The notes beneath the pieces were generated by a model that did not search any database, was not told the DNA's origin, and worked only from the letters and a program-made list of their open reading frames with translations. Below are positions 23,984 through 36,195 of a stretch of DNA of 64,000 bases, piece after piece (positions within the stretch are counted from its first letter, which is position 1; every line of letters starts with the position of its first letter). Source of the DNA: Sipunculus nudus (Eukaryota; Annelida; Sipuncula; Golfingiida; Sipunculidae); contig CM049313.1 of the NCBI GenBank assembly GCA_026874595.1, forward strand, positions 42,868,659 to 42,932,658, in the 5' to 3' direction. Made by a program: the position numbers and the translations under genes.

Positions 23984-24544
23984 TGTAACCGATTTGTTGT
24001 TAGATCATTCTAAACACACTTGTAATAATGTCACACCACACACTTAGCAGATATATTTCTCGGGAACATTCACGCAAAATCCAAAAATTCCAAGGTTAGG
24101 GGTTGCAACGAATGGCTTTCGCCTACCGTAGACTGGTTTCAGTCTGACAAACAATACTTCCAGAGCACACAGTTCTCTGGCTTTTCGCCCGCCGTTAACT
24201 GGCGCCAAAACACAATTCTTCTACACACGAAGTATTTTTACGCTCTGCCTGGCTAAATATAAAACTATCTCCAGTATCAATAAACGTCCTAACGGCTGAT
24301 GCGTTTTCTACCGCTCACGGCACGTCGTCCACAGACAATTCTACACCAACGAACTTGACTCACTGACTGACTCCGACTCTCTGTCGGCTCTGGAGCCGGG
24401 TTCTTTATATACCTGCCACGAAAAACCTTCGGGAGAGTTCTAGTCAACGAATGTTCCAGAAATATCTACATATTTCTATGCATGGAAGTACCCAGCTAAG
24501 CCTCCAAGAAGCTTCTTAACTCCCAGAATGTTCGGTCAGTAACA
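23984..24544 (-). mobile_element. Probable LTR (solo or end remnant), minus strand
   Basis: On the minus strand the segment begins TGTTACTGACC (from 24544) and ends GGTTACA (23984), i.e. TG...CA. A strong TATA box, GGTATATAAAGAACCC, lies near 24404-24411. Downstream is TTTTGGCGCCAGTTAACGGC, which resembles a tRNA primer-binding or leader segment. No target-site duplication is visible (AACGG versus GAATA flanks), and no internal retrotransposon genes are adjacent. Confidence 0.4.
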
Positions 24545-27500
24545 AACGGCAATACAGTTAGATTAATTAATTAATACATAAACAAACCGATCAACTGATT
24601 ACCACAACTAATGTTACTTTAAACACAACATAATTAAATATTATATTAACTATATTTCCCTGATCATATCTTATTACTTTAGTTTAGTTTATTATTATTA
24701 TAGTGACATGTAACCTACATGATATAAACTTAATCACAGGTATATCAATCAGTTACCCAGCCCTTCTTCAGGCTTATGTGTCGCATCAAGTTTTAGGACA
24801 GTTAATACATAATGGGAGACTGTAACAATAATAAACATCATCAGAATTTACGGACTGTGCATTTTCTAACAGATAAAGAGCTGTTCCAAGAGCGGACCAA
24901 GTATTCTGCAAAAATACTGAAAGTGCGTAATTGCAAAATGCTTTATCAAAAAGAATTGTTCGGAATGCATTGTAAGCAGAACATTAAAAGATAAAGTGTT
25001 CTTCATCTTCGACATCACAATTCTTACATATGTGACAACCCCTTTCTTCAATTTTTTTGTTTCCTATATTTGTTTGTAACATGATCTTTAATGTTTTGAA
25101 ATCTGCCTGTTTCTATTCTCAGCGGACGTTTACCAACCTAAGCTGGGCAGGTAATGATCTATGCTGTCGGGTTATAAACCTTAGGTGCTTCTAAAACTTG
25201 TACAAGTTCCTAATTTAGACATTGATCGGCATTGTTCAAGCTAATTATTTTGATAAACGGAGCGCTACTTGTCCCAGATTACGCGTTACTAGGAGGCGCT
25301 CGCGCGACTTGGCCTAGTGAAACATTTGTTTCAAATATGTGTCAAGGTGGCATTTATTTATATTGCGGGCATCAGGACAGAAAGTAAGAGGAAAATAAGT
25401 CGTCCAATAATACGAGATGGAAATGGCCACACATGGCCTTATTGTAGATGGGAATTGTCTCATAAGTCACTTATTGTAATAGTGAATTTTGTAAGCATTA
25501 TTTTATCTTGAAAGGGAATACCCAAATTGTGTCCACTTTCATACAATGGACTATGAGCGTTTAAAAGCCCGATAAATATGTTAGTATAAACTATAATTTA
25601 CTGCAACATTTTCACAACACGTGTACATACATCATTATATTATTGACCGGTTCACAATAACGAACTTCTGCGCAGAAGAGTTCTTATATATAACGCCTTT
25701 ATGTTGGATGTATGAGTGGGGATATCCACAGGCTGTTTGTGTACAAGGTACGTGGTACCATGTTGACAAGCAGGAAAAAGAAAAAGTGACCGGAAGTAGC
25801 TGTTTACGCACTTTAATCAAGCAATGTCTTCCTCTGTCATTTACAAACCTCTGTTTCATACAGTTTGCCACTAGCTAGCCTTGTTTGGATAACGACCGGC
25901 GGAAATTTTGACGGGTTGTTAAAAACACATGCATTGATATACGAAAAACGGACAGCTAGTGCACAGTGGGATAAGTCAATTCCTATGTTCTTGGCTACTT
26001 TATTTTAAAGGTTCAATGTATTAACTTTATTTTTATACACGTCAGACACCTGAATGGGCCCCTTCAATGTTATCAAATTCGGGCCACAGACTCGATAAGC
26101 TTATGCCATGGCGTTTGTCCTTCGGTCCGGCGTCCGTCCTCAATTTTCAAATAATAATTCTTCTACTTTTATTTCTTGACTGATCTTGCTTGTGTTTGTT
26201 TCATCGAATAGTGCTTGGTGATGGTATTTCAGCTGCTACAGAGAATTTTGGCTTTAGGCTTCAAACGTCAGTATTAAATTTTTTTTACATAAAGTGTATA
26301 GTTGCATGGTTATTAATTATAAACGTGATTTGGTAGATGGACACCTACAAGGGGTTCGACTTTTCAACTAATGGAAAGCTTTGTATAGGGTCCATAGCAG
26401 ATTTTTTTGCGAATCAACAAAAGCTTTAATGTAGTTTTCTGAACACGTACTATGATTCCGGTCATATGGATTAACATTAAAACCAGCCTGGAAAGTACAT
26501 GTCTTGGAGATAATTGGTGGAAAGGCACTCTTTCTCCTCTCTGTTAATCCGCAGCCCAAGAATTAGTCGTAATCTTTCGAAATATGCACCGGTTTTAGAA
26601 GAGCATAGGAATATTGGAACTGAAGGCTTCCTAGATCATTCCCAGAATTACTTACGAAATGTGGATCCCAGAAACGAAAAAACAACGAAGGGTTTGGAGA
26701 TAAACTCGTTGTTTTCTGGTCACCTTCCCGTTGATTTCTCTTTAAAGTCCACCTGACGAATAAGAAAACGAAAAGACAACAACATGTTCGAGTTCCTTGC
26801 CCCCCCCCCCCCCTTGAGCGTTTGGGACCAATGTGACAGTGAACAATTTTGTATGGGGAAATGTGTATGTTTGCCAGTGGCCTACCTGCAGTTTATTATG
26901 TTTCTGTCATTTTGATAATTCTTCCTTTTCGTTGTAATAAAATGTTTTTATTCATCGATTCTGCGTTTACCGAATCAATAATTAATCATATCAAACGCAT
27001 GGTTACCTCCATCATGCTTAATTCACTATAGAGACAGTGCCATCAACAGGCCATTTTCCTAACCCTAAAAAATACACCCTTACAAAAAATTTATTCATTT
27101 TTTGTTCTTCATACTTACAGGGATACAAAATAAACAAGTAAATTCAAGGAATTTATGTCCCTTGCTTCATTGACCAAAATTTGAATAAAATTGGGTAATA
27201 TTTAGGAAAGTTCTCGCACGGAAACGAAAACCAGACGAACAGACAGACAGTCAAACAGACAGACGGACAGAGAAACGGAAAAACAAACCCAGATAAATGT
27301 CCCTCATTCCGCGGAAGCGGGGAACAAAATTACAGTTAGCACATTAAAATTACAAAGATACAACCTACACAAACGCAAACCACATGCAGGTACCAGTATT
27401 CTTAATGTTTAATGTTTACAGTTATTATAGAAAAGTCTATCAACGATATAGCTGCCCGCCAGGTTATGTTTTAGCCCTGTTACTGTACCCTCTATAGGTC

Positions 27501-27660
27501 TATCAGTGATAAACCAAGCAACCCGCATATAAAACACTACCCAGCAAGTCCCACCAAGGTTGATGGGTGCAGCTCACAGAGCGTTTTTATATGTACATGA
27601 CAACATAATGCCTGTACGCGACCAAACATTGACATAATATTATACATAAAATCTCCGTAT

Positions 27661-27698
27661 ATTATAAATAATATATTATATATATATTATATATATAT

Positions 27699-27746
<48 letters not shown>
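27661..27746. repeat. (AT)n(GA)n compound microsatellite
   Basis: Interrupted AT repeats followed by GA repeats, inside the 1.14-kb inverted-repeat element and next to a SINE end. Confidence 0.95.
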
Positions 27747-27747
<1 letters not shown>

Positions 27748-27790
27748 GAAAATAGTATATACACAGAAAAGTCGGTTCACTGAAGGTTTA
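27748..27790 (-). mobile_element. SINE 3'-end fragment
   Basis: TACACAGAAAAGTCGGTTCACTGA matches the segments flanking the tRNA-Ser-like SINE copies at 41.25 and 41.55 kb. It follows an (AT)n(GA)n tract, as at 41.25 kb. Confidence 0.55.
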
Positions 27791-29160
27791 CTGTTTTATT
27801 ATAACTACGGTTGTTATCAACATCTTGTGTCAACAACTTTCCCTTCAGAATCAACATAAAATTAGCTTTCTTATTCGTTCTGTTAATTCTCTAGATTGCC
27901 GAAATTTCGTCTTCTTCAGCTGGCTTTTATGTAAGTGAAAGTAAAGCGCCTTATATCAAATTTTAAAGGTTTCAAATATAAACTGTCCGTAGTATTACAT
28001 GAGTTTGGTTTTATTTATTAACCGTTTAAAATTAACACAAATTTCATATGTTAAAAAAGAAAACTTTTTGCTGTATATATACATATATATATGAAATGCA
28101 CTTTTTGCCAAAATAAAAAATACATATACATTAAAAACTTGTTTATGCAGTTTGAATGTACTTGTGGGTGATCTTTTGAATAAGTATATCAAGCAGTAAA
28201 GAGTGCAGTGTAATATTAAATGTATGAGCACTGCCAATGACACACCGGATATCAAGGTTTAATTTTGTTTGTCAAACAGAAAGATGTAACTCTGACATCA
28301 AAAGGAAGTCTTTTATATGAAAACATTTCCCACTGGAAAATGGTTTTCATGAAAACCTTGAAAAAATTTCCTGATAATATTTTGGACAGCTTTCGTGAAA
28401 ACCCAATAAAAAGATTTTCGTAGAATAAAAAAAACGGGTTAGCCAACAGTAACAAGACAGGAACCTTTGAGAAGTGTTATGGTGGGACTTGTTCGGTAGT
28501 GTTGTTGTAAATGCGGGTCGCTGGGTTTATCACTGATAGGCTTATAGACTGCGGAGTAACAGGGCTAATACACCACCTGGCGGGCAGCTCTCAACCTCTG
28601 ACCTGCTTATATGTCTGACCTTATTATATAAAGAAATAGGTCACCAAAAATGTGTCAAACCTTTTTGCTTAACGGCTTTTGAAACCCTCTTTGCACCCAA
28701 ACACACATGCAGGCCCTTGCAGGTAAGTGTACACCATATTTAAACTCCGACCCCCCCCCCCCATGCACACACACACACATTTTTCTATAAACAAATGTTA
28801 CCATAGGTGGATCTAGAACTTGTCCCCCCCCCCTGGTCCCCGTCCAATTTGCGCCCATACATGTTACAAGTAATCGGAGGGCATTTGTGCATCACACAAA
28901 GCAAATATTATCAAAAAAAAAGAATACTAATTGCCGAGATAAGTATTCGGTTTCATTTATTGATATAACCATATCATAATTTATCTTGTTAACTTACGGT
29001 TAAAATATAAGGATGTAACTGGTATTTCATTAAAAGTAAATTCGTGTATAACAAACATGCGTGGTTATATAATCACCTTTTACACATGAGATCCGTGTAT
29101 GACAATATTAATAATAGTCGTATTGAGTTCATGTATTTCTGTTAAATATCTAAATATTAC

Positions 29161-29226
<66 letters not shown>
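29161..29226. repeat. (AT)n microsatellite with GTATGTAT interruption
   Basis: Two AT runs separated by GTATGTAT. Confidence 0.96.
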
Positions 29227-29227
<1 letters not shown>

Positions 29228-30094
29228 CATATAAAATATAAATACATATGAAATAATAGGTGCATGCACTTTAAAATACATATAAAATATCGTAACATAG
29301 GTGTGATAAGATATAATATTAATAATATAATATACAAATAATATACATTTGGTACAAATACAGCGGTTTATATAATAAAATATAAATTAATTTAAATAAT
29401 GTTAAATTCATTTATGTTTGTTTCTCAATGAATTGTTCGACGTTAAATGTTTTCGTTACATCAATTATCTATGTATGTATACATATAATACAAATCAAAG
29501 CAGTTTCTGACACTGAGCCATTGCATTTGTTCTTAAGCCCCATACGGGCCATATAATTAAAAAATGGAGGGTGACTTCATGTTTTCTGTTTGCCTGGTAA
29601 AACGATACCTGAAAAGATTATATATTAATTTTTTTAAATAATGAAGTGCGCTTTCAGATAAAATGGTCTGGATCCTGAAGATTATGGGTCATTTGTTTTC
29701 ATACGTATATCCAATTACATACCCGTGTCCCTACAAAGAACCATACAGATGCTACGCCTGGTAAAAGAATTTGGTACCACATTTCAAGGCATTGAAAATT
29801 GAATACTTTATTCTACCTTGTTGGAAGTGGTAGCTTACATTTTTTAGAAACCTTAAATAATCTTACCTAGCATTTCTTTAAGTATCTAACTTTAGGCTGT
29901 AACAGATTTGAATCTTGTAGTATCCATCCTACAGTGCTACCATTTGCCAGCCAAATAAATTTGTATACGATAGGTGGGTCATGAGGCAATGAAAATCATT
30001 ACATTTACAAAGGACGAACGTAAAAATCAAGCACTGATTTGGTAGCTGAATGCGTTCCTTTTTGCTGAATACAGATCGATCCTTCAAAGGGATT

Positions 30095-30100
30095 TTTATT
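30095..30100 (-). promoter_or_regulatory. Candidate poly(A) signal of gene B
   Basis: AATAAA on the minus strand, the first such hexamer I noticed downstream of the gene B stop codon, about 960 bp away and beyond the minisatellite. A six-base match in AT-rich DNA is weak evidence. Confidence 0.25.
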
Positions 30101-30607
30101 CAAAGTAAGCTAAGACTGAATATAAAAATGTCTATTTTTAAATTTTGATTTAAAAAAAAAACCTTTGATTTAAACATGAATGAAACACTGCAGAAGAAAC
30201 AAAAAAGGATTTGAGATATGACCATTGAGTTTCATATTGGCCAACTAAAAAGTTGTTTGCTTATACTGGTTACTTTTAAAAATCCTATACGATATGAACA
30301 TTTAAAATTTTTAAAAATGTTAAAATTTCATATAAAAGTGAATGTGAATTTAACAAATAAATATATTATATCAAACACCACAAAGTTTAGAATAATATAT
30401 ACTTGTTGTATCTAATATTAATTTTAAATGACTTTTGAGATAATTTGTAATGAAGGGGATTTTGCTAGGCATACTGACTTAAACTGAGAACGAGAGCTGA
30501 TTTTCAGGAGCACACGTACGTAGGAAGTGCGGGATTTTCTGATTTCATAGTGTTGGTATCCATAATTAACATTGGGAAATATTATATTGGCAATATGAAA
30601 TGAATTA

Positions 30608-31061
30608 AAGTCTCATCATGCTTCACCTAAAAATGTCCCATCATGGCTCATCTAAAAATGTCTCATCATGACTCATATTAAAATGTCCCATCATGGCTCA
30701 TCTAAAAAGTCTCATCCTGCCTCATATAAAAATGTCTCATCCTGGCTCATCATAAAATGTCTCATCATGGCTCATCTAAAAATGTCTCATCCTGTCTCAT
30801 CTAAAAATGTCTCACCCTGGCTCATCTAAAATGTCTCATTCTGCCTCATATAAAAACGTCTCATCCTGGCTCATCATAAAATGTCTCATCCTGCCTCATA
30901 TAAAAATGTCTCATCCTGGCTCATCTATAAATGCCTTATCATGCCTCATCTAAAAGTCTATAAAAGGATCACCCTGCCTCATCTAAAAATATCTCATTTA
31001 AAAATGTCTCCTGATGTCTCATTTAAAAATATCTCATCTAACAGTGTCTCCTCATGTCTCA
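30608..31061 (-). repeat. Minisatellite of ~25 bp in the putative gene B 3' UTR
   Basis: About 16-18 imperfect copies of a ~25-bp unit (plus strand: ATGTCTCATCCTGGCTCATC plus TAAAA) run without interruption up to the gene B stop codon. Units vary mainly at CCTGG/CATGG/CCTGC and in the number of A residues. If gene B is transcribed as proposed, the array is part of its 3' UTR. Confidence 0.88.
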
Positions 31062-31063
31062 GC

Positions 31064-31553
31064 CTAATAATGCTGGTTTCTGACGTCATGAATTCTCTGG
31101 CTGGACTCCCCGGACATGTCCTCGTAGAAAGAACCATGTGAATGGTCAGGGGGCGGAAGTGTGGAGCTATAACGAGACACTTCCATTTGGGGCCGTCCAA
31201 TCTGAAGTTGGGACCAAGCTTTCTGGCAAACCTTCCCATTCGTGTAGAAAGCACTGTTGCACGGCATCATCGTCACCGGAAGTGGTGCCGTAAGGGCCGT
31301 AGCCATGCTGATGTTACTTCCGCCATAGGTGTCGAACCCGGGAGGAAGACTTATTCTTCCGGTTTCGGCATGGCGTGCACCGCGGTTACTTTTGACCTCA
31401 TCAACGCTGGCATAACATTCCTGGTTGGGATCTGGTAACAGGTCCACACAGCCACTTGATGGCCTGCAGGACTCTCGGCGGTGGTCCCTGTACAGGTTGG
31501 GAAACGCGTGCATTTCTTGGTTCCCATTGTTACATCCCGTGCAAGTCTTACAT
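31064..31553 (-). CDS. Gene B, terminal exon: long tyrosine-rich cytoplasmic tail
   Basis: After a good acceptor (TTTCTTCAG) the exon completes the split Arg codon in phase 2 and stays open for 162 codons to a TAG at 31064-31066. The tail begins CKTCTGC and is rich in Pro, Ser and Asn. It contains seven tyrosines in contexts such as ECYASV, DTYGGS, FYTNG, SRYSST and FYEDM. YEDM fits the YxxM motif that binds PI3-kinase p85 SH2 domains in known receptors. No strict ITIM or paired ITAM is seen. The function as a phosphotyrosine signalling tail is inferred. A tandem minisatellite starts immediately after the stop. Confidence 0.78.
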
Positions 31554-31704
31554 CTGAAGAAATTGCAAAATGTCAAACCAAGGAACACAAAATAAATTTA
31601 AATAAGAAAACAATTAATATAGTTGGCGTCGCTTGCGCTATTTGCGTCATTATTTTTCATTTGCTATTGAAAATACCAGGGTATTTAAAGAGTACAGAAA
31701 AAAA

Positions 31705-31708
<4 letters not shown>

Positions 31709-31747
<39 letters not shown>
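31709..31747. repeat. (TA)n microsatellite in gene B intron
   Basis: Pure TA run about 155 bp from the tail exon acceptor. Confidence 0.97.
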
Positions 31748-31749
<2 letters not shown>

Positions 31750-33065
31750 TATTACGGATATATTACTATGGCTGTACATTGACTCGTAGATGAATTATAT
31801 ACATCGGATTTGTTATCTCAACTGATAAAAAAAAATCTATACCCTTGCTGTTCAGGTCTTCTGCTGTGACTTTATTTTCATACGTGGTTATGCATAACCG
31901 GTAATAACATTTTATCCTTTATGCGTGAACAACAGGAATAATTAACATATACATCATGCAATTTACCGATTAACCATTTCAATCTCACTTTGCGGAAAAA
32001 TAACCATACAGAATATTTGAGCTTTCACTTATTCGTGTAATCGGTGCAGTTAACATGTGTGAAATAATCATTATATAATTTTCCAAATAAATTAATCATT
32101 AAGTTAGATTTTCACAGATATAACCACAATATAAAGGTGAATCGACGTCTTTAGAAGTCGAGAAGTGGAAATTTGAGCTGAAAGACAATCCAGAACCCAC
32201 CAATGCCTTCGGAGCAAAATACTGAATTCTCTAAATATTCCTCAGAAATGCATAACATACTCGCTAAATATTAAATTATTATAAGCCGTTGTACTAAATT
32301 ATTATAAAGCTGTAAGTAAAACATACCTTTGGAGACACTATGGTTACATATGGTTAGTATGATCCTTATTCAGTTTACAGGGCACCTACTGGCACTAGGC
32401 CTATTTCATATTTATAAAAAATAATGCCAAATAATGTCGAGCTGGTCAATGTGTTCTGGATTTGACTTCGTTTTTACTTCTATTGTTTTCAAATGCCCAA
32501 TATAGCAACCATATACTGAACTGTCAAGATGATGTTTGGTCTTGCTCACCTCCAGTAAAAAAGTAGCGCCATTTCTTACATTACCAGCGTCAGAGTTCAT
32601 GAACACAAACATTGTTACTGGGCGATAGCGACACACGAAATTACTTGTTACTATACTATGGATGAATGTTCACTTTGGTTTGTGAGTTCAAATGTATTAT
32701 TTTGAATGGAAAAACAATTTTTTACCACGATATCAATGCAACAGGATTGACGGCCTTGCAGTGTATTGCACCGTATGGCACGTACGGGCTTGTTGCAGGC
32801 TTACCAGTCCAATATAAATGCCTACTGAGTCAATGTTTGTCACTGCTAGTAACAAGGCTGAAATGCATGGCATTCAATTTAAGGTTAGGTCCATGACCTG
32901 TTGGTGTTAGTATACAACTGATGAAGATGATGGTGACCATGTGAAAAGAATAACTTTTTACTTTTTATTACTTATGGATTTCATATTTTATATACGAGGG
33001 TTAGGAAAAATCAAGAAGTCTTACTATTTCGGGAAGACACTGCATGGAGGTTCTTTAGAAATTTC

Positions 33066-33137
33066 CATATTAGCCTTTGAACCACCGGCAGAATCATCTG
33101 TTCCCTCTCCGACGCCTAAACCACTGGGCCATTGCCT
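33066..33137 (-). mobile_element. Possible tRNA-derived SINE head in gene B region
   Basis: On the minus strand TGGCCCAGTGGTTTAGG (33115-33131) is a very good A box, and GGTTCAAAGGC (33073-33083) is a fair B box about 48 bp downstream, as in tRNA genes. The sequence does not fold as a full tRNA by eye. It lies in the intron between the membrane and tail exons of gene B. Confidence 0.42.
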
Positions 33138-33546
33138 TTTCATAAATTTTTGTGTCCCTGAACTGAAAGTCAGGGATACCATTACAAGGTTGCGCCGCCG
33201 CAGGGCGTCCTTTAAAGCGAAATTTCTCTTTTTTTCAAATTTGAATGGATTGGTCTGAAAATCAGATCGACCGAAGACCAAAGCTGGATTTATCTTGTAC
33301 TTGTACGCGAGGCTAGTGGCGCCACCTACAATCTTTTTGTAGCCTTTAATTATCCATTGTTACCACATGAAAATCGTGTGAGCAATATATTACAAAACCA
33401 AGGACCAGTGTCTTTCATATTGTTTATTTGCATAGATATCGGTCATAGGATGAAGGCTATTGAAACTGGGGTGAAATAAGCCGAAATACAGTAATATTGT
33501 GTATAACGTACTATCTAGGATACAATAATATTGAAAAAAGCGTCAC

Positions 33547-33670
33547 CTCTTGAGTCGTCTGTTGGATCCACATCGGTATACCTCGATCACTATCGTCACC
33601 AGGACAACGATGACAGCCAAACCGGAAGTTGCAAGGCAACGCCACGAAGACATCAACCAAGTGATTGGAT
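33547..33670 (-). CDS. Gene B, transmembrane exon
   Basis: The exon opens after ACATGTTCAG (phase 1) and ends at AAGAG|GTGACG (phase 2). It encodes DPITWLMSSWRCLATSG, then about 18 apolar residues (LAVIVVLVTIVIEVY) and a basic stop-transfer stretch, RCGSNRRLKR. That makes a single-pass membrane helix with a cytoplasmic C terminus. The 1-to-2 phase change matches gene A 52-163 and feeds in frame into 31553. The acceptor has a poor pyrimidine tract, so the exact start could shift. Confidence 0.75.
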
Positions 33671-33884
33671 CTGAACATGTTCCCATAAGATAATATTTGT
33701 ACTTGAATTGATTCGAAGTCCATATGAGTTCAGTTCTGAAAGCTATTATATTACTTTTCAAGTAAGTTTAATAAACGTGATATTTGTATAACCATTCCTG
33801 TTGTTGTGATGAAGTGTTATATAATATCAGCATATCGTTTAAGCCAATTAGTAATGGATCCTGCATAATTTTGACCTTTTAACA

Positions 33885-33894
33885 ATATATATGT

Positions 33895-33950
<56 letters not shown>
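33885..33950. repeat. (AT)n microsatellite in gene B intron
   Basis: Interrupted AT run directly before copy 1 of the dispersed GTCGAATAAA repeat. Confidence 0.96.
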
Positions 33951-33952
33951 CC

Positions 33953-34020
33953 AGATGCTAAAAATGGTTCAATGTCGAATAAATCTATACAAATAAAAGT
34001 GGTGATAAACGGTATTAAAA
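33953..34020. repeat. Dispersed repeat, copy 1 (copy 2 at 63868-63935)
   Basis: AATGTCGAATAAATCTATAC then AAATAAAAGTGGTGATAAAC is matched at 63.88 kb by AATGCCGAATAAAGCTTTAC then AAATAAAAGTGGCGATAAAT. Copy 1 directly follows an (AT)n run and copy 2 sits near a shorter one, so it may be the 3' end of a retroposon. Confidence 0.5.
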
Positions 34021-34683
34021 AACGATGTATTTCACTTTTACTTTTCCTCGCGATTTTGTTTATCAATGCTTGTTTATCAACCTGATTAACTGTAAATAAT
34101 GATATTCCTGGTGCTTTATGTTTAATGTTGTTGGTCATCATCGTGATTTAAAAGAATGTTTCACAGATCAGACATAATTTGTTCTAACTTCCTTGAATAA
34201 TGATTCACACTTAACCAATTTTTTTATCGCTCATGGCACGAGAAAATAATATAAGTTACATAAAGTTTCATTTGCTGCAGGTTTTCAATTATCTCCAGTA
34301 AGGAGGGAATGGTTTTACCACTGTTTGTAGGTATAATGGCTACTGATGCAAGTATAGCCGGTATGCTTTAATGGGTGTATATGAAACTTTCTTAGGACAT
34401 AAGTAGAATCCTTAATACTTAATTAAATGTTGATGTGGATTAAGTTCTGAATTTGGATGGAGGGTAAATTTTCTGGTCGCACCTTTTCTGTACGTATTAT
34501 ACCATTTTGTTTGAGTCTAAGTAAATACACGTTAAAATAAAATAAGAACTAAAACGGTTAATTTGCTAACCACCATAAATACGAAGGATGTCGGATGGCG
34601 AGTCAAAGAAACATCAATAATTAAGAGATTCGGAATGGAATAGCTGACTGGTGTCACAAATACTTGAAAAAAAATTGGTTCAC

Positions 34684-34800
34684 CTTGAGCTGGACACAAC
34701 TCTATGGTTGTCTCTGAATCGTACAGGGCGGTGACCTCGTCGAGAGACTGAGACCAGTCTGTGGTTGAAGGAGAACCAGTTGTATTAAGGACCAGGAAAT
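34684..34800 (-). CDS. Gene B, extracellular stalk exon
   Basis: The 117-nt exon has a strong acceptor (TATTTTCTTCAG) and donor (TCAAG|GTGAAC), phase 1-1. The 39 residues are rich in Thr, Ser and acidic residues (NTTGSPSTTDWSQSLDE) with one sequon (NTT) and one cysteine near the end. They have no recognisable fold. The position between CTLD2 and the membrane exon and the matching phase make it the equivalent of gene A 1192-1287, although the two are not clearly similar in sequence. Confidence 0.68.
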
Positions 34801-35230
34801 CTGAAGAAAATATGAACAAAATACTCAAAGATTTAATTATTGTCTTAAGTTGTATAAGATTTTTTTAAATAATCCATTCTGTCTAGTTAAAGTTTATAAA
34901 CCTTGGATATAAAATGAAGTGACATGCTAATTCGCTTAAATTTAAGATTTAGGTTTTCATCTGCACTTCAGTAATATGATTTTTTTTTACACGCAGCTAC
35001 AATATCAATTAAACATATTTTTATACAAATATAAATCTTCTGCATGAATGCTTTTGTACACAACTAATTTTGAAACCATTTATACCAATTTCTCAAGACA
35101 CTAGGTAAATAGGCAGATCTGGTTACGCTTTATATCATCTCGGATCGCTAAACAATACATTTACCAGATCTTTAAGTACATTAATGTTTACAATTACTTC
35201 GGATATTAGACACCCCTTCTTAACACTGAC

Positions 35231-35368
35231 CACTGATACAGATGGCAGGGTGAGTTTCATCACAGCTAACTGCCCGCCATTCCCCGCTGCTTTCGATTAC
35301 AGCACAACGCTCGTCTGGAACGGTTTCTGCTTGAGGTGACCAGCTGCCTGAGGACACACGGAGCTTAC
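35231..35368 (-). CDS. Gene B, CTLD2 C-terminal half exon
   Basis: This exon (138 nt, phase 1-1) follows the acceptor TTTTTGGCAG and ends at AGTG|GTCAGT. It encodes SGSWSPQAE in the long loop, then DERCAVIE, GEWRAVSC and HPAICISG, the three cysteines and core Trp that close CTLD2. It is hidden from simple ORF listing because it has no internal ATG. Neither an EPN/QPD loop nor WND is present, so canonical calcium-dependent sugar binding is not expected. The gene A counterpart is 1784-1930. Confidence 0.91.
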
Positions 35369-36195
35369 CTGCCAAAAACAGGGATACAAACAAAAGCACT
35401 GTAAAGGGGCATAATACGACGGTCGATTGTCTTGTGACCTCTGACCTGATTAAATATTCATTTGGGGGGGGGGTTAATTCAGTTGAGAAACTGTACTGGT
35501 AAATTTGAATAATGAGTTTTATGAAAATCCATTTTTTTGTAAGTCATCACGGCACAAACAATGTCTGGTGTTCTCTGATCTCATAAAATATACATGGATT
35601 TTGCCTATTATTGAACGCAAGTTTCACCTCGTCAGTTCCTAAACAATGCTGGTCCTAATACGTTGGAATAGGGCAGTCTCTCCGTCGAAAAAGACGTCTA
35701 TATGTAACAATAAGATAGAATCCTCTGAATTAAAAAATAAATTGCAAACAGACGAACGAAGGAACCAAGGTAAAATATATTAAACCAGCCACATCTAGTC
35801 CCCTAACCCCACCCCAAGGTGGAGATATAAAACCCAGGGGCGTGTTTCGAGGGGGCGCAGTAGATTCGAAGATTGCCGGGGCATATCTAGAAATTTTGGT
35901 AAATAATCTCAAAAAGTTGTACTTGAAAAGCTCGGACACTAGCCCAATTTACACTACATTGCATTACAATGAACTGGAAGTACGTCAGATACGCTCTAGT
36001 AGCCATAATGGACCAACCAAACTTCACATAGCTAAAGTAGATATGTTATGCCATGATATCAGAGGACCCAGGGCAGGGGTTAAACATATCCCCCCCACCC
36101 CCACACCCCACCCCCCGGAAAAAGTCTCGCATTTTGCAAGAGGCCTCAGTTTCGCAACTCGTCCTAGCGGTAAAACTTCTTTCTCAGTATCTACA

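Larger units (their letters stand above)
19550..27450. other. Intergenic, no gene recognised
   Basis: Apart from the CpG-richer stretch, the repeat at 21.5 kb and the probable LTR, I see only AT-rich sequence and mononucleotide runs (C-run at about 23626-23643 and about 26801-26814). Open frames of 60-90 codons here lack splice context, domain landmarks or paralogues in the window. Confidence 0.5.
27451..28588. mobile_element. 1.14-kb element with ~110-bp terminal inverted repeats
   Basis: The arm at 27451-27562 (GCTGCCCGCCAGG...TTAGCCCTGTTACT...TATCAGTGATAAACC...CAAGTCCCACCA) is repeated inverted at about 28478-28588 with roughly nine in ten bases alike by eye. The inside holds an (AT)n(GA)n run, a SINE-end fragment at 27748-27790, and no long frame. 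It fits a non-autonomous DNA transposon; no target duplication is evident. Confidence 0.72.
28589..30600. other. Intergenic, AT-rich, no gene recognised
   Basis: It contains a C-run at about 28750-28762 followed by a short CA run, a second C-run near 28824, and a long interrupted (AT)n at 29161-29226. The downstream end of gene B transcription probably falls here. Nothing else is identifiable. Confidence 0.5.

Noticed and set aside
30608-31061. CRISPR-like regular repeats
   Set aside because: Units are contiguous and degenerate with no unique spacers, and the DNA is eukaryotic; it is a minisatellite.
31142-31438. 98-codon plus-strand frame opposite the gene B tail
   Set aside because: Antisense shadow of the tail exon, whose frame, splice site and phase are well supported.
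32941-33258. 105-codon plus-strand frame
   Set aside because: No domain or splice context; the opposite strand carries a tRNA-like SINE head that explains the sequence better.
33848-34141. Open frames with long Tyr-Ile repeats (also at 1367, 8168, 14142, 29080, 38149, 44686, 63283)
   Set aside because: They are translations of (AT)n microsatellites with no other coding signs.
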